This document shows, one piece after another, positions 26,567-35,094 of a stretch of 64,000 nt of DNA. Under the pieces are notes generated by a model. It was given only the letters and a program-made list of their open reading frames with translations, was not told where the DNA came from and did no database searches. Position 1 is the first letter of the stretch. Every line of letters begins with the position of its first letter. Origin of the DNA: Kordia sp050633145 (lineage in GTDB: Bacteria; Bacteroidota; Bacteroidia; Flavobacteriales; Flavobacteriaceae); the NCBI RefSeq assembly GCF_050633145.1, contig NZ_JBOEFY010000027.1, positions 1 through 64,000 of the forward strand, given 5' to 3'. Both the position numbers and the translations under genes were made by a program.

Positions 26567-28225
26567 TTATTTTTTAATTTCTCCTTTTTCTAGTGTAATC
26601 AATTCTCCACAATGTGTTTTCCAGCGTTCGTTGCTACTGACAACAATTAATGCCCACGGATTTTTCTCGTCCGTTATAAAGTCAATAATCTTATTGCTTT
26701 CATCTACATTAAATTGATCTAATGGATCTTCCAGAATTAATATTTTTGGCTTTTTGATAATTGCTCTTGCCAATACTATTTTCTTAGAAATGTTATATGA
26801 AATCTGTTTCCCTTCCGGATTTAAAATAGTTTTCAATCCTTGCGGCTGTTCTTTTATAAATTGTGTGAGTCCAACTTTGTCCAATGCCCAAAAAATAGAT
26901 TCGTCAGATACATCTTCGTTTCCAAATGCTAGGTTTTCTCGAATTGTTCCTTCAAATGGTGTTTCTTCAGAAAGTGATAATCCTAAATGCGATCGGTAAT
27001 GATTTAGATGCAAACTTTCCATCGCATACGAATTCACATAAATACTTCCAGCTGTTGGCGCAATAACACCCGCAATAGTTCTTAACAAACTCGATTTTCC
27101 AGAACCACTTTCACCCTGAATAAGGATTCGGCTTTTCGGCGTGATTTTAAAAGAGATATTATTCAAAATTGATTTTTCTCTATTGTGTACTCCGTAAGCA
27201 ACCTTATCAAGCTCAATGTTCATTTCTTTTGCAAAGTTTGGCTCTTCACCATCTTGCTGCTCTAAACCCTTATCAACTACTTGTCCCAATTTTTCAATAG
27301 AGGTTAATACGTCATAGAAAGATTCTAAACCAACAATTAATTTCTCTACAGAACCGATAACTAATAGAATGATAATTTCTGCTGCAACAAATTGCCCAAT
27401 ATTCATTTCCTGATTCAATACCAAAGCACCACCAATTAATAACAATGAAGCTGTTACCAATACTTTAAAAGATATCATTTGAATGTACTGCAACACCAAT
27501 ACACGAAAGTGACTTTCTCGTGCTTTTAGATATTCTTCTACCAATACATCGTTCTTTTTTAATGCTAGACTTGTATTTCCTGAGAGTTTAAAACTTACCA
27601 TTGTTCTGGCTACTTCCTGAATCCAGTGTGCAACTTTATATTTGTTTTTAGATTCGTCTAAGCTTGTTTGCAAACCTCTTTTTGCAGTGTATTTGAATGC
27701 CACAAAGATGAGCGCAACTAACAATACCCCGAAAATGATAAAAAATGGATGGTAGAATGATAATAAGATCAACGCAAATAAAATTTGCAGCAAAGCGGAT
27801 GGCACATCAATCAATATTTTAGAAAGTCCTTTTTGAATTGTTAAGGTATCAAAGAATCTGTTTGCTAACTCTGGCGGATAGTAATTACGTAACTCGTCCA
27901 TTCTGATTTTTGGAAAGCGATAACTCAACTCAAAAGAAGCACGCATAAAAATACGTTGTTGAATGGTTTCAATAATTCTCAATTGCATTAACTGTAATGC
28001 TCCAGAGAACACAACTCCTAGCGTAACTAATATGACAAGCACAACCCATGAAGTTGATACTTGCGCTCCTTGTATTAAATTTATTATGGACTGAATTCCC
28101 AGCGGTAACGACAATGCTACAATTCCCGCAAAAACGGCATAATAGAGAATTTGAAGAATATCCTTCTTCTCTAATTGAAGCAAGCCAACAAAACGCTGCC
28201 AAGGTGATAATTGTGTATTTGCCAT
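26567..28225 (-). CDS. ABC exporter half-transporter with degenerate ATPase motifs
   Basis: A 552-residue fusion of a six-helix exporter membrane domain (about 1-320) and a nucleotide-binding domain (about 335-552). There is no N-terminal C39 peptidase domain, so leader cleavage would need another enzyme. Walker A is intact (GESGSGKSS, about 371-379), but the usual LSGGQ signature is replaced by ISYNI (about 477), Walker B reads ILILED-PLDQFN with Asp and Glu in swapped order, the Q-loop glutamine is not evident (LSLSEETPFEG) and the H-loop histidine is Ser (VVSSNERW). Ordinary ATP hydrolysis would be impaired unless a partner protein helps. First gene of the exporter operon; 5 bp before the HlyD gene. 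Confidence 0.85.
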   Translation of the reverse strand: MANTQLSPWQRFVGLLQLEKKDILQILYYAVFAGIVALSLPLGIQSIINLIQGAQVSTSWVVLVILVTLGVVFSGALQLMQLRIIETIQQRIFMRASFELSYRFPKIRMDELRNYYPPELANRFFDTLTIQKGLSKILIDVPSALLQILFALILLSFYHPFFIIFGVLLVALIFVAFKYTAKRGLQTSLDESKNKYKVAHWIQEVARTMVSFKLSGNTSLALKKNDVLVEEYLKARESHFRVLVLQYIQMISFKVLVTASLLLIGGALVLNQEMNIGQFVAAEIIILLVIGSVEKLIVGLESFYDVLTSIEKLGQVVDKGLEQQDGEEPNFAKEMNIELDKVAYGVHNREKSILNNISFKITPKSRILIQGESGSGKSSLLRTIAGVIAPTAGSIYVNSYAMESLHLNHYRSHLGLSLSEETPFEGTIRENLAFGNEDVSDESIFWALDKVGLTQFIKEQPQGLKTILNPEGKQISYNISKKIVLARAIIKKPKILILEDPLDQFNVDESNKIIDFITDEKNPWALIVVSSNERWKTHCGELITLEKGEIKK

Positions 28226-28584
28226 AGTATATACTTTAAAAAAGTGTTGTCTTTTACTGTTTTTTCACATATAAAAAAGTCACTTTTAATATTAACGAAC
28301 GCAAATATAATAGTATTACTATTAACATTGCATATAAGAATATCAATATTAACATTTAAAAAACATAAAATACTAATTATCAACTATTTAAAGTTTAGTG
28401 AATTTAAAATTTTAACAAATAGTCCTGAAAAAATTGATTAAAAGGGTGTTTTTTTTGAAGCTTTACACTAAAAAAATGCTGGTAGAGCGATTTAAAATAT
28501 TGAAGGACTTTGAGATAAACTACTGAAGAAATTTATGTGACTGCACTTTGGAGGCAAATAGAAAAAAGAAAATAATACAAATAA
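28226..28584. other. AT-rich intergenic region upstream of the exporter operon
   Basis: No credible gene is seen. It must hold the exporter promoter (minus strand), but I could not pick out a clear TAnnTTTG box. The short frames here are AT-rich noise. Confidence 0.5.
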
Positions 28585-28615
28585 AAAAGCCCCTTTCATA
28601 TTGAAAGGGACTTTT
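28585..28615 (-). terminator. terminator after the tRNA relic
   Basis: AAAAGCCCCTTTCA pairs with TGAAAGGGACTTTT with one mismatch; an A run on the left gives U residues on the minus-strand transcript. It is a diverged copy of the terminator after the intact tRNA-Gln. Confidence 0.7.
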
Positions 28616-28616
28616 G

Positions 28617-28632
28617 TTGGCCCACTAGGGCT
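28617..28632 (-). pseudogene. truncated tRNA-Gln relic (3' end only)
   Basis: These 16 bases are identical to the 3' end of the intact tRNA-Gln at 28733 (acceptor 3' strand, discriminator, part of the T arm). The 5' part is replaced by unrelated sequence with TCTCGACATGGCTCGACATA-like repeats. A terminator follows, as for the intact gene. Confidence 0.75.
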
Positions 28633-28702
28633 TATCTCGACATGGCTCGACATAAACTTCTCGCCTAAACTTTGTAAATCATAGAAATACCAAAAAAATA
28701 AA

Positions 28703-28731
28703 AAAGCTCCTCTCAATATGAGAGGAGCTTT
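28703..28731 (-). terminator. terminator of tRNA-Gln
   Basis: AAAGCTCCTCTCA pairs perfectly with TGAGAGGAGCTTT around a 3-nt loop. The minus-strand transcript continues into a U-rich run. Confidence 0.9.
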
Positions 28732-28732
28732 G

Positions 28733-28805
28733 TTGGCCCACTAGGGCTCGAACCTAGACTCTTCTGGACCAAAACCAGACGTGTTGCCAGTTACACCATG
28801 GGCCA
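28733..28805 (-). tRNA. tRNA-Gln (anticodon TTG)
   Basis: A 73-nt cloverleaf: acceptor TGGCCCA/TGGGCCA, D stem GTGT/ACAC, anticodon stem TCTGG/CCAGA with loop TTTTGGT (anticodon TTG), T arm CTAGG-TTCGAGC-CCTAG, discriminator A. The 3' CCA is not encoded. It is followed by its own terminator and then by a truncated second copy, the trace of a former tandem pair. Confidence 0.97.
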
Positions 28806-28868
28806 ATTGTGTAATGCGGTTGCAAATTTAAAACAAAGTTTGACAAGTGCAAACATTTTAATAAAAAA

Positions 28869-28898
28869 AACGAGACAAATTTTAAAATTTATCTCGTT
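28869..28898 (-). terminator. terminator after the peptide gene at 28941
   Basis: AACGAGACAAATTTT faces AAAATTTATCTCGTT with a single mismatch, followed on the minus strand by eight T. Confidence 0.8.
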
Positions 28899-28940
28899 CT
28901 CATTGTTACATCAAATAAAAATTGATTTTAAAAATTCCTA

Positions 28941-29132
28941 TTAGCAGCCTAATGACTTAATAACTGGTGGTTTTGGACAACCAATTTCTGTCTTAACTTT
29001 ACACCAAACTGGCGTTGTTTTACATTCTCTTTCAGGATTTGTAAGTCCATTTCCACCTACTGTTGTTTTTAAAGTATTTAAATCGACAATACTTTTCTTT
29101 TTTAACTCTAATTTTCCAAATTGCTTTTTCAT
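28941..29132 (-). CDS. small leader-type peptide, Cys/Thr-rich core (RiPP precursor-like)
   Basis: A 63-residue peptide. Leader MKKQFGKLELKKKSIVDLNT then LKTTVGG matches the LxLKKKSIxxL pattern; the double glycine at about residue 28 is a likely cleavage site. The tail carries four cysteines and several Thr and Pro (ERECKTTPVWCKVKTEIGCP, ending KSLGC). That composition fits thioether or disulfide crosslinks. It lies upstream of the tRNA-Gln and about 0.7 kb upstream of the exporter operon on the same strand. No modification enzyme lies nearby. Confidence 0.75.
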   Translation of the reverse strand: MKKQFGKLELKKKSIVDLNTLKTTVGGNGLTNPERECKTTPVWCKVKTEIGCPKPPVIKSLGC

Positions 29133-29316
29133 AACTAATTGTTTTTATGTTAATACTTATTTTTAAAAGTAATAATTACTATGATTAGCAGTGAAAAAAA
29201 TACATAAGCGTTAAATTTTGGCTTTAGATTGTGGTTTTCTTAACGTTTTCCAAAAAAACACACTTGGTACATTATAAATTCTTAAATTCGCCGTTAGTCT
29301 TATTAAAAGGAATTTC

Positions 29317-32300
29317 ATGACGTCTCTGAACTTTAAAAAATGGAACATCATCTTAGGATGGATAGTTTTTTTAATAGCACTTATCACTTTTAGCTTAACT
29401 GTAGAACCTACAGCAAGTTACTGGGATTGTGCCGAGTATATAGCAACTTCTGCAAAACTTCAGGTAGGACATCCGCCAGGAGCACCATTTTTCCAAATGA
29501 TGGGTGCTATTTTTGCCACCTTTGCAACTGCACAGGAAGAGATTGCCAAAATGGTAAATTACCTGTCGGTATTTTCAAGTGCGTTTACTATTTTATTCAT
29601 GTTTTGGTCTATTACCAACTTAGTGCGTAAGATGGCACTGAAAAGAAGAAATGAAAACGAAGAAGCTCCAGAGTTTACAATGGCAAAGAAAATTGCTGTT
29701 TTAGGAAGTGGTTTAGTAGGTTCGTTAGCATTTACATTTTCAGATAGTTTTTGGTTCAGTGCTGTAGAAGCAGAAGTGTATGCAATGGCAATTTGTATTA
29801 TGTCTGTACTGTTTTGGTTAGCTTTACGCTGGGCAGACGAAATGCACACACCACGTGGGAATAAATGGTTGATTTTAATTTCATTGGTTGTTGGGCTTTC
29901 TTTTGGAGTACACTTTATGGGATTATTAACCATTCCTGCAATTGGAATGATTTATTTCTTTAAGAATTATAAAGTAGTTACAATTCAGAATTTTATAGTC
30001 GCCAATGTAGTTTCTATTGGAGTTTTATTGTTTATTTTTAAGCTATTACTACCTAATGCTTTACGCCTATTTGGATATTTGGAAGTATTTTTTGTGAATA
30101 CGTTTGGAATGCCTTTCAACTCAGGTTCTATTATAGCTGCACTATTGGTTATTGGTGGTTTTTATTATGGTTTAAATTATACTCGAAAGAAAAATTTACC
30201 ATTACTAAACACTATTCTACTTTGTACTATTTACATTTTAATAGGATTTTCTACTTGGTTGATGATTCCAATTCGTGCCAACGCAAATACAATTATTAAT
30301 GAAAATAACCCTTCAGATGCGCGTTCGCTCTTAGCATATTATAACTTAGAACAATATCCAGAAACACATTTGTTGTATGGACCAATGTATACGGATATTT
30401 ATGGCGGACTTGATGCAGAAGAACCGTATGTTGACGATAAACCAAAATATGAGCGTGATTACAATTTAGGAAAATATGTAATTGTAAATCAATGGAAAGG
30501 TGCTAGACAGAATTCTGATAGCAACCACAGAGGTTTTTTACCACGAATGTGGAGTTCCGAACATGCAGAAAATTATATGGAATATAGCGGATTGCTAGAT
30601 TTTGAAATAAATCCGAGATTTAGTAGAGATCCTAGAGCTGTAGATTTTGTTGATTCACTCCGAATAAAAATAGAACGAAATGCCGTCACCGCGGAAGAGT
30701 TTATAGAATATATAAAATCAGATGTTATTATAGTTGAGCCTCCATCATTACTACAAAACATTGATTACTTAATCAATTACCAAATGGGGCACATGTATTG
30801 GCGTTATTTCATGTGGAACTTTGTTGGAAGACAAGATGATATTCAAGGAAAACTTGACAATCATGGAAATTGGCTCAGCGGAATTAAGCTTATTGATGAA
30901 TTGCATTTAGGAAGATCACAAGACAATCTTCCATCGGATGTTTTGAATAATAAGGCACGAAATACATACTACTTTTTACCATTACTTTTTGGAATTTTTG
31001 GGTTTGTATTTTTATTAACTCGTGGTCAAAAACAGTTTTGGGTGTTGTTTGTATTCTTTATGTTTACAGGATTAGCCTTGAAACTATACTTAAACGAACG
31101 TCCTTTTGAACCTAGAGAACGAGATTATGCCTTAGTAGGATCGTTTTATGTGTTTGCCATGTGGATTGGATATGGCGTCTACGCATTGTTTGACACCATA
31201 AAATCTTATGTTGCTAATAGAACCGCTGTAGCAGGTTCACTAACCGTTATTGCATTGTTAGCAGTTCCTGTATTAATGGCAAGTCAAAACTGGGACGATC
31301 ATGACAGATCAAATCGTTATACTGCACAATCTACCGCAAAAGCTTATTTAAATTCTATTCAAGAAGATGTTGGCGCTATGATTTTCACCATTGGTGATAA
31401 TGATACGTTTGCACTTTGGTATGCACAAGATGTAGAAGAATATAGAACTGACGTACGAACAATTAACACCAGTTTATTAGGAACAGATTGGTATATAGAT
31501 CAAATGAAACGCAAAGCTTATAAGAGCGAAGCTGTTCCATCAGAAATGATACATGACCAATACAAACATGGAACACGAAATTATATTCGTTACCATCCTA
31601 ATCCTAAGTATCCAGATAGTACCGTTTGGGAATTAGATCGTTTTATGAATTGGGTGTTAGATGGTAAAAAAGAGTCAAAATACGGATACGTAGTTGACGA
31701 ATTATATCAATATCAAGAAGAAATACCAGAAAGTCAACGAAACGTTATTTATTATCCTGTAAATAAAGTGCGTGTTCCTGTAAATAAGGAAAATGCGAAG
31801 AAGTATGTTGACCCAAAAGATTACGATAAGATAGTAGATTATATAGATATCGAATTGCCAAAATCTGCGATTTATAAGAATAGCTTGATGATGCTTGATA
31901 TCTTAAATCAAAACGATTGGAAACGTCCAATTTACTTTACCGGTGGAAGTTTTGATAAAGCCGAATATATTTGGATGAAAGATTATCTTCAACTAGATGG
32001 CTTGGTCTATAAACTAATCCCTATAAAGACAGAATTTCCGAATGAACTTGATATGGGACGCGTGAATTCTGAACTGATGTATAAGAATGTTATGAAGTGG
32101 GATTGGGGGAATTCTGGAAGCGACGATATTTATCACGATCCGCAAACGCGACGTCAAAGTATTTCGTACCGATTGAATTTATCTAAATTAATAGAACAAT
32201 TAATTATTGAAGGTAAAAATGATAAAGCAGAAAATGTAATCGACTTAGCTTTTGAAAAAATGCCTGTAAAGTATTTTGATTTCTACGGATTGAACGAACC

Positions 32301-32586
32301 GTTTATTGATGGTTATTTCAAGATTGGAAAGACTGAAAAAGCACTTGAACAATACAATGCGATAAAAACAAAGTATCTTGAATATCTAGATTATTACAAA
32401 GGAGTTTCTTTGAGTCAGAAGTATAGAGAGGTTGATGATATTTATATGAATTTGCAGAAATATAAGAGCTTAACAGAGTTGTTAGAAATCAACGATCAAG
32501 ATGAGTTATTAGAGAAAGAATTGGAAATTCTCCAACAGTATGCTGCCGAATTCGGACCAATTTTCAGAAGCTTCAATGGAGAGTAA
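29317..32586 (+). CDS. DUF2723 membrane protein (GT117-like)
   Basis: A 1089-residue inner-membrane protein. The N-terminal part (about 1-340) has many hydrophobic helices and the family block EPTASYWDCAEYIATSAKLQ followed by VGHPPGAPFFQM, characteristic of DUF2723, which is related to protein O-mannosyltransferases. A second membrane block spans about 550-670 (NERPFEPRERDYALVGSFYV), followed by a soluble C-terminal domain. The C-terminus (about 960-1080) looks helical and TPR-like. The family probably transfers sugars from lipid carriers, but that is not shown biochemically here. The next gene, a polysaccharide deacetylase, starts 15 bp downstream. Confidence 0.88.
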   Translation: MTSLNFKKWNIILGWIVFLIALITFSLTVEPTASYWDCAEYIATSAKLQVGHPPGAPFFQMMGAIFATFATAQEEIAKMVNYLSVFSSAFTILFMFWSITNLVRKMALKRRNENEEAPEFTMAKKIAVLGSGLVGSLAFTFSDSFWFSAVEAEVYAMAICIMSVLFWLALRWADEMHTPRGNKWLILISLVVGLSFGVHFMGLLTIPAIGMIYFFKNYKVVTIQNFIVANVVSIGVLLFIFKLLLPNALRLFGYLEVFFVNTFGMPFNSGSIIAALLVIGGFYYGLNYTRKKNLPLLNTILLCTIYILIGFSTWLMIPIRANANTIINENNPSDARSLLAYYNLEQYPETHLLYGPMYTDIYGGLDAEEPYVDDKPKYERDYNLGKYVIVNQWKGARQNSDSNHRGFLPRMWSSEHAENYMEYSGLLDFEINPRFSRDPRAVDFVDSLRIKIERNAVTAEEFIEYIKSDVIIVEPPSLLQNIDYLINYQMGHMYWRYFMWNFVGRQDDIQGKLDNHGNWLSGIKLIDELHLGRSQDNLPSDVLNNKARNTYYFLPLLFGIFGFVFLLTRGQKQFWVLFVFFMFTGLALKLYLNERPFEPRERDYALVGSFYVFAMWIGYGVYALFDTIKSYVANRTAVAGSLTVIALLAVPVLMASQNWDDHDRSNRYTAQSTAKAYLNSIQEDVGAMIFTIGDNDTFALWYAQDVEEYRTDVRTINTSLLGTDWYIDQMKRKAYKSEAVPSEMIHDQYKHGTRNYIRYHPNPKYPDSTVWELDRFMNWVLDGKKESKYGYVVDELYQYQEEIPESQRNVIYYPVNKVRVPVNKENAKKYVDPKDYDKIVDYIDIELPKSAIYKNSLMMLDILNQNDWKRPIYFTGGSFDKAEYIWMKDYLQLDGLVYKLIPIKTEFPNELDMGRVNSELMYKNVMKWDWGNSGSDDIYHDPQTRRQSISYRLNLSKLIEQLIIEGKNDKAENVIDLAFEKMPVKYFDFYGLNEPFIDGYFKIGKTEKALEQYNAIKTKYLEYLDYYKGVSLSQKYREVDDIYMNLQKYKSLTELLEINDQDELLEKELEILQQYAAEFGPIFRSFNGE

Positions 32587-32601
32587 TATAACACTGCTCT
32601 G

Positions 32602-33255
32602 ATGAAATTGTATACTGCAAAAACTCCCAAGCTCGTTAAATGGTTATTTCCATCACTAGTTTGGGAGTTTTCAGTTTCTAAGAAACAACTCTTCCTTACT
32701 TTTGATGATGGACCAATCCCTGATGTTACGCCTTGGGTTTTGGAACAACTTGCCACTTATGACGCGAAGGCAACTTTTTTTTGCATTGGAGATAATGTAC
32801 AGAAACACCCCGAAATCTTTAAGGAGCTCATTAAAAACGGACATGCTATTGGTAACCACACGCAACATCATGTAAACGGCTGGAACGCTTCTAAAGCAAC
32901 TTACATTGCAGATACAATTCATGCACAAAAAACAATAGAAAACAATTTAGATAATTCAGCGGAAGCGACTCCACTTCTATTTCGTCCGCCATACGGTAAA
33001 ATTACACCTCAACTTTCTAAAAGACTTAAAAAATTAGGCTATAAAATTATTATGTGGGATGTATTGAGCGGTGATTTTGACAAAAGTTTATCACCTGAAA
33101 AATGCCTTTCAAATGTAATTGACAATACAGAAGCAGGAAGCATTATTGTGTTTCACGACAGTTTGAAAGCATCTAACAAACTACAATATGTGCTTCCAAA
33201 AGTATTGAAGCATTTTCATGAATTGGGCTATACGTTTGAGCGTATCCCTTTTTAA
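32602..33255 (+). CDS. polysaccharide deacetylase (NodB/CE4 family)
   Basis: A 217-residue metal-dependent deacetylase. CE4 motifs in order: LTFDDGP (motif 1, about residue 33), HTQHH (motif 2, metal histidines), RPPYGK (motif 3), MWDVLSGDFD (motif 4) and VFHDS (motif 5). No signal peptide is evident. Likely removes acetyl groups from N-acetylated glycans of the envelope. It is 15 bp after the DUF2723 gene and probably co-transcribed. Its TAA overlaps the TAA of the convergent thioredoxin-like gene by 3 bases in a shared TTAA. Confidence 0.93.
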   Translation: MKLYTAKTPKLVKWLFPSLVWEFSVSKKQLFLTFDDGPIPDVTPWVLEQLATYDAKATFFCIGDNVQKHPEIFKELIKNGHAIGNHTQHHVNGWNASKATYIADTIHAQKTIENNLDNSAEATPLLFRPPYGKITPQLSKRLKKLGYKIIMWDVLSGDFDKSLSPEKCLSNVIDNTEAGSIIVFHDSLKASNKLQYVLPKVLKHFHELGYTFERIPF

Positions 33256-33548
33256 ACGTATTCAGAAATTAATCCGATCAAAGTATTGGCATCTTGCTCT
33301 CCGCTTTGTCTCCACACCATTTCTCCACTTTTGTAGATCATTAATGTTGGAAGTCCTTTAACGCGTAAAGCTTCAGCTAATTCTTTGTTTTTATCAACGT
33401 CTATTTTTATAACTTTGGCACTATCGCCAACAGCTGCTGCTACGTCACGTAACACAGCATGCATTGCTTTAGATTGCTCATTCCATTCTGTGTAAAAATC
33501 TAACAGAATTGGAATATTTGCACTAATTAATTCACCAAATTTAGACAT
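33252..33548 (-). CDS. thioredoxin-fold protein lacking the CxxC active site
   Basis: A 98-residue thioredoxin-like protein. The fold markers are intact: DFYTEW before the active site and the cis-proline loop VKGLPTLMIY. The expected WCGPCK is WNEQSK, so both redox cysteines (positions 23 and 26) are replaced by Asn and Ser and there is no other cysteine. It cannot act as a disulfide reductase. It may be a structural or binding variant. It lies tail-to-tail with the deacetylase and 88 bp downstream of the metallophosphoesterase. Confidence 0.85.
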   Translation of the reverse strand: MSKFGELISANIPILLDFYTEWNEQSKAMHAVLRDVAAAVGDSAKVIKIDVDKNKELAEALRVKGLPTLMIYKSGEMVWRQSGEQDANTLIGLISEYV

Positions 33549-33636
33549 AAGCGAATGTTTTTATTTTTATTAGATCACTATATTTTTAACTAAAAAAGCA
33601 GCAACCCTCTATTACAAATGTACTATTTTCTTGCGA

Positions 33637-34944
33637 TTATGCCACTTTCTTACGTTTTTTCAACTCTATCACTGTAATTTCTGGCCAAATTCCAACACGT
33701 CCAGGAAACGCCAATACACCAAATCCGCGGTTTACATGCAGGTATTTTCCAGCTTCTTCATACAAACCTGCCCAGCGTGGATATCTGTATTTTACAGGAC
33801 TCCATTTAAAGTTTAAAAACGGAATTTCAATTCCAAACTGCATTCCGTGCGTATGTCCAGCAAGTGTTAATTGAATTTTTTTATCGAAATCAATAATATT
33901 AGATTCATCAACGATATCAGTTGGACGAATGACATCTTTCCCGTTTTTATCTTTTGGCATGTCCATTTTTTTGTAATCAAAATGTGAAGGATCATGCGAA
34001 AGCAAAATATTGAATTCTCCATCTTCTACACATTCTGTTGCTTGTTTTAGACTTCCTTTTTTTGGAAAGTGACTAGATGCACCCCAATTTTCAACACCTA
34101 AAATATGTAGCTTTTCACCATTTCGTTCTAAGGTTTTTTTATCGTTCTGCAATAAATTAAAACCAACAGCTTTATGTACTTCTTCTATTTTTTTATGATT
34201 TTCCTGAATTTCCTTTTTCGTCTTATACGCATAAAAACCATAATCGTGATTCCCTAGCACAGAATACAAACCATCTTTTGCTTCCATCCGTTTAAACGTA
34301 TCAATCCAAGGATGCATTTCTTCTGCCACAGCATTTACAATATCGCCAGTAAAGAGAATGACATCACTTTTTTGTTCGTTGATTAAATCGACTGCATATT
34401 CAACTTTTTCTTTGTTGTCAAAACTTCCTGCATGAATGTCTGAAATTTGCGTGAGTTTATAGCCATCAAACGCTTCTGGAAGATCGTCAAAAAACATCGT
34501 ATGCTTGATGACTCTAAAGTCATATCTACCTTTAAAAACTCCGTATAGAAATCCTGCGAAAGGAATCGCCGCAATTCCAAGTGCTAGTTGGCTGATAAAT
34601 TTTCTTCTGCCAGGTAAGGCTTCTGAAATTGTTCCTGTTTGTTGAAAGTAATTAAATAAACCGACGAAAAATCGGAAGATGTCTTCTATAAATAAAATAG
34701 CAAATACAAATAGTTTTGGCACTGTGAGCGTAAGCAACATTGCAATGGCATACCCAGTACTCATATTGAAACGTCCCGCACGTTGTGAACCGCTCATTTG
34801 ATAGAAAAAGAATCCATATACCAACACCATAAAAATCCAAAAACCAATAAGGATAAATTTATTACTTGTTAGTGTACGAATGGAAAAGAAAGTATACAGT
34901 TCTAGAATGAATACTAGAACGATGGGAATTATAAATCGTAGCAT
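33637..34944 (-). CDS. membrane-anchored metallophosphoesterase
   Basis: A 435-residue calcineurin-like phosphoesterase. The N-terminal 130 residues hold four hydrophobic helices; the catalytic domain follows with QISDIHAGSF (metal ligands D and H), FTGDIVN, LGNHDYGFYA, LLSHDPSHFD and LAGHTHGMQFG. This matches the YkuE/YaeI type of membrane-associated phosphoesterase, possibly acting on lipid substrates, which is inference from the family. It is preceded by a 150-bp gap. Confidence 0.92.
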   Translation of the reverse strand: MLRFIIPIVLVFILELYTFFSIRTLTSNKFILIGFWIFMVLVYGFFFYQMSGSQRAGRFNMSTGYAIAMLLTLTVPKLFVFAILFIEDIFRFFVGLFNYFQQTGTISEALPGRRKFISQLALGIAAIPFAGFLYGVFKGRYDFRVIKHTMFFDDLPEAFDGYKLTQISDIHAGSFDNKEKVEYAVDLINEQKSDVILFTGDIVNAVAEEMHPWIDTFKRMEAKDGLYSVLGNHDYGFYAYKTKKEIQENHKKIEEVHKAVGFNLLQNDKKTLERNGEKLHILGVENWGASSHFPKKGSLKQATECVEDGEFNILLSHDPSHFDYKKMDMPKDKNGKDVIRPTDIVDESNIIDFDKKIQLTLAGHTHGMQFGIEIPFLNFKWSPVKYRYPRWAGLYEEAGKYLHVNRGFGVLAFPGRVGIWPEITVIELKKRKKVA

Positions 34945-35032
34945 TTATTAAATTTTAACAAATTTAATTCTTCTCTGCAAAAGGATTTTCTCTTTTAGAG
35001 GAACTTTAACATTATGAGGCAATTAACAGTAA

Positions 35033-35066
35033 AACCTGTAGCTAGATATTATACAAACTACAGGTT
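35033..35066 (-). terminator. terminator of the LamG lipoprotein gene
   Basis: AACCTGTAG pairs with CTACAGGTT (9 bp, 16-nt loop) and the minus-strand transcript continues TTTTAC. Confidence 0.75.
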
Positions 35067-35094
35067 CTTTATTATTTTAGACAAAGCTACTCTT

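Noticed and set aside
28492..28716. 74-residue open frame across the tRNA relic and terminators
   Set aside because: Built from tRNA and terminator sequence; not a gene.
28617..28805. tRNA-Gln relic as an attachment site of an integrated element
   Set aside because: No integrase or other mobility gene is near and the DNA between the copies is only about 100 bp; a lost tandem tRNA is simpler.
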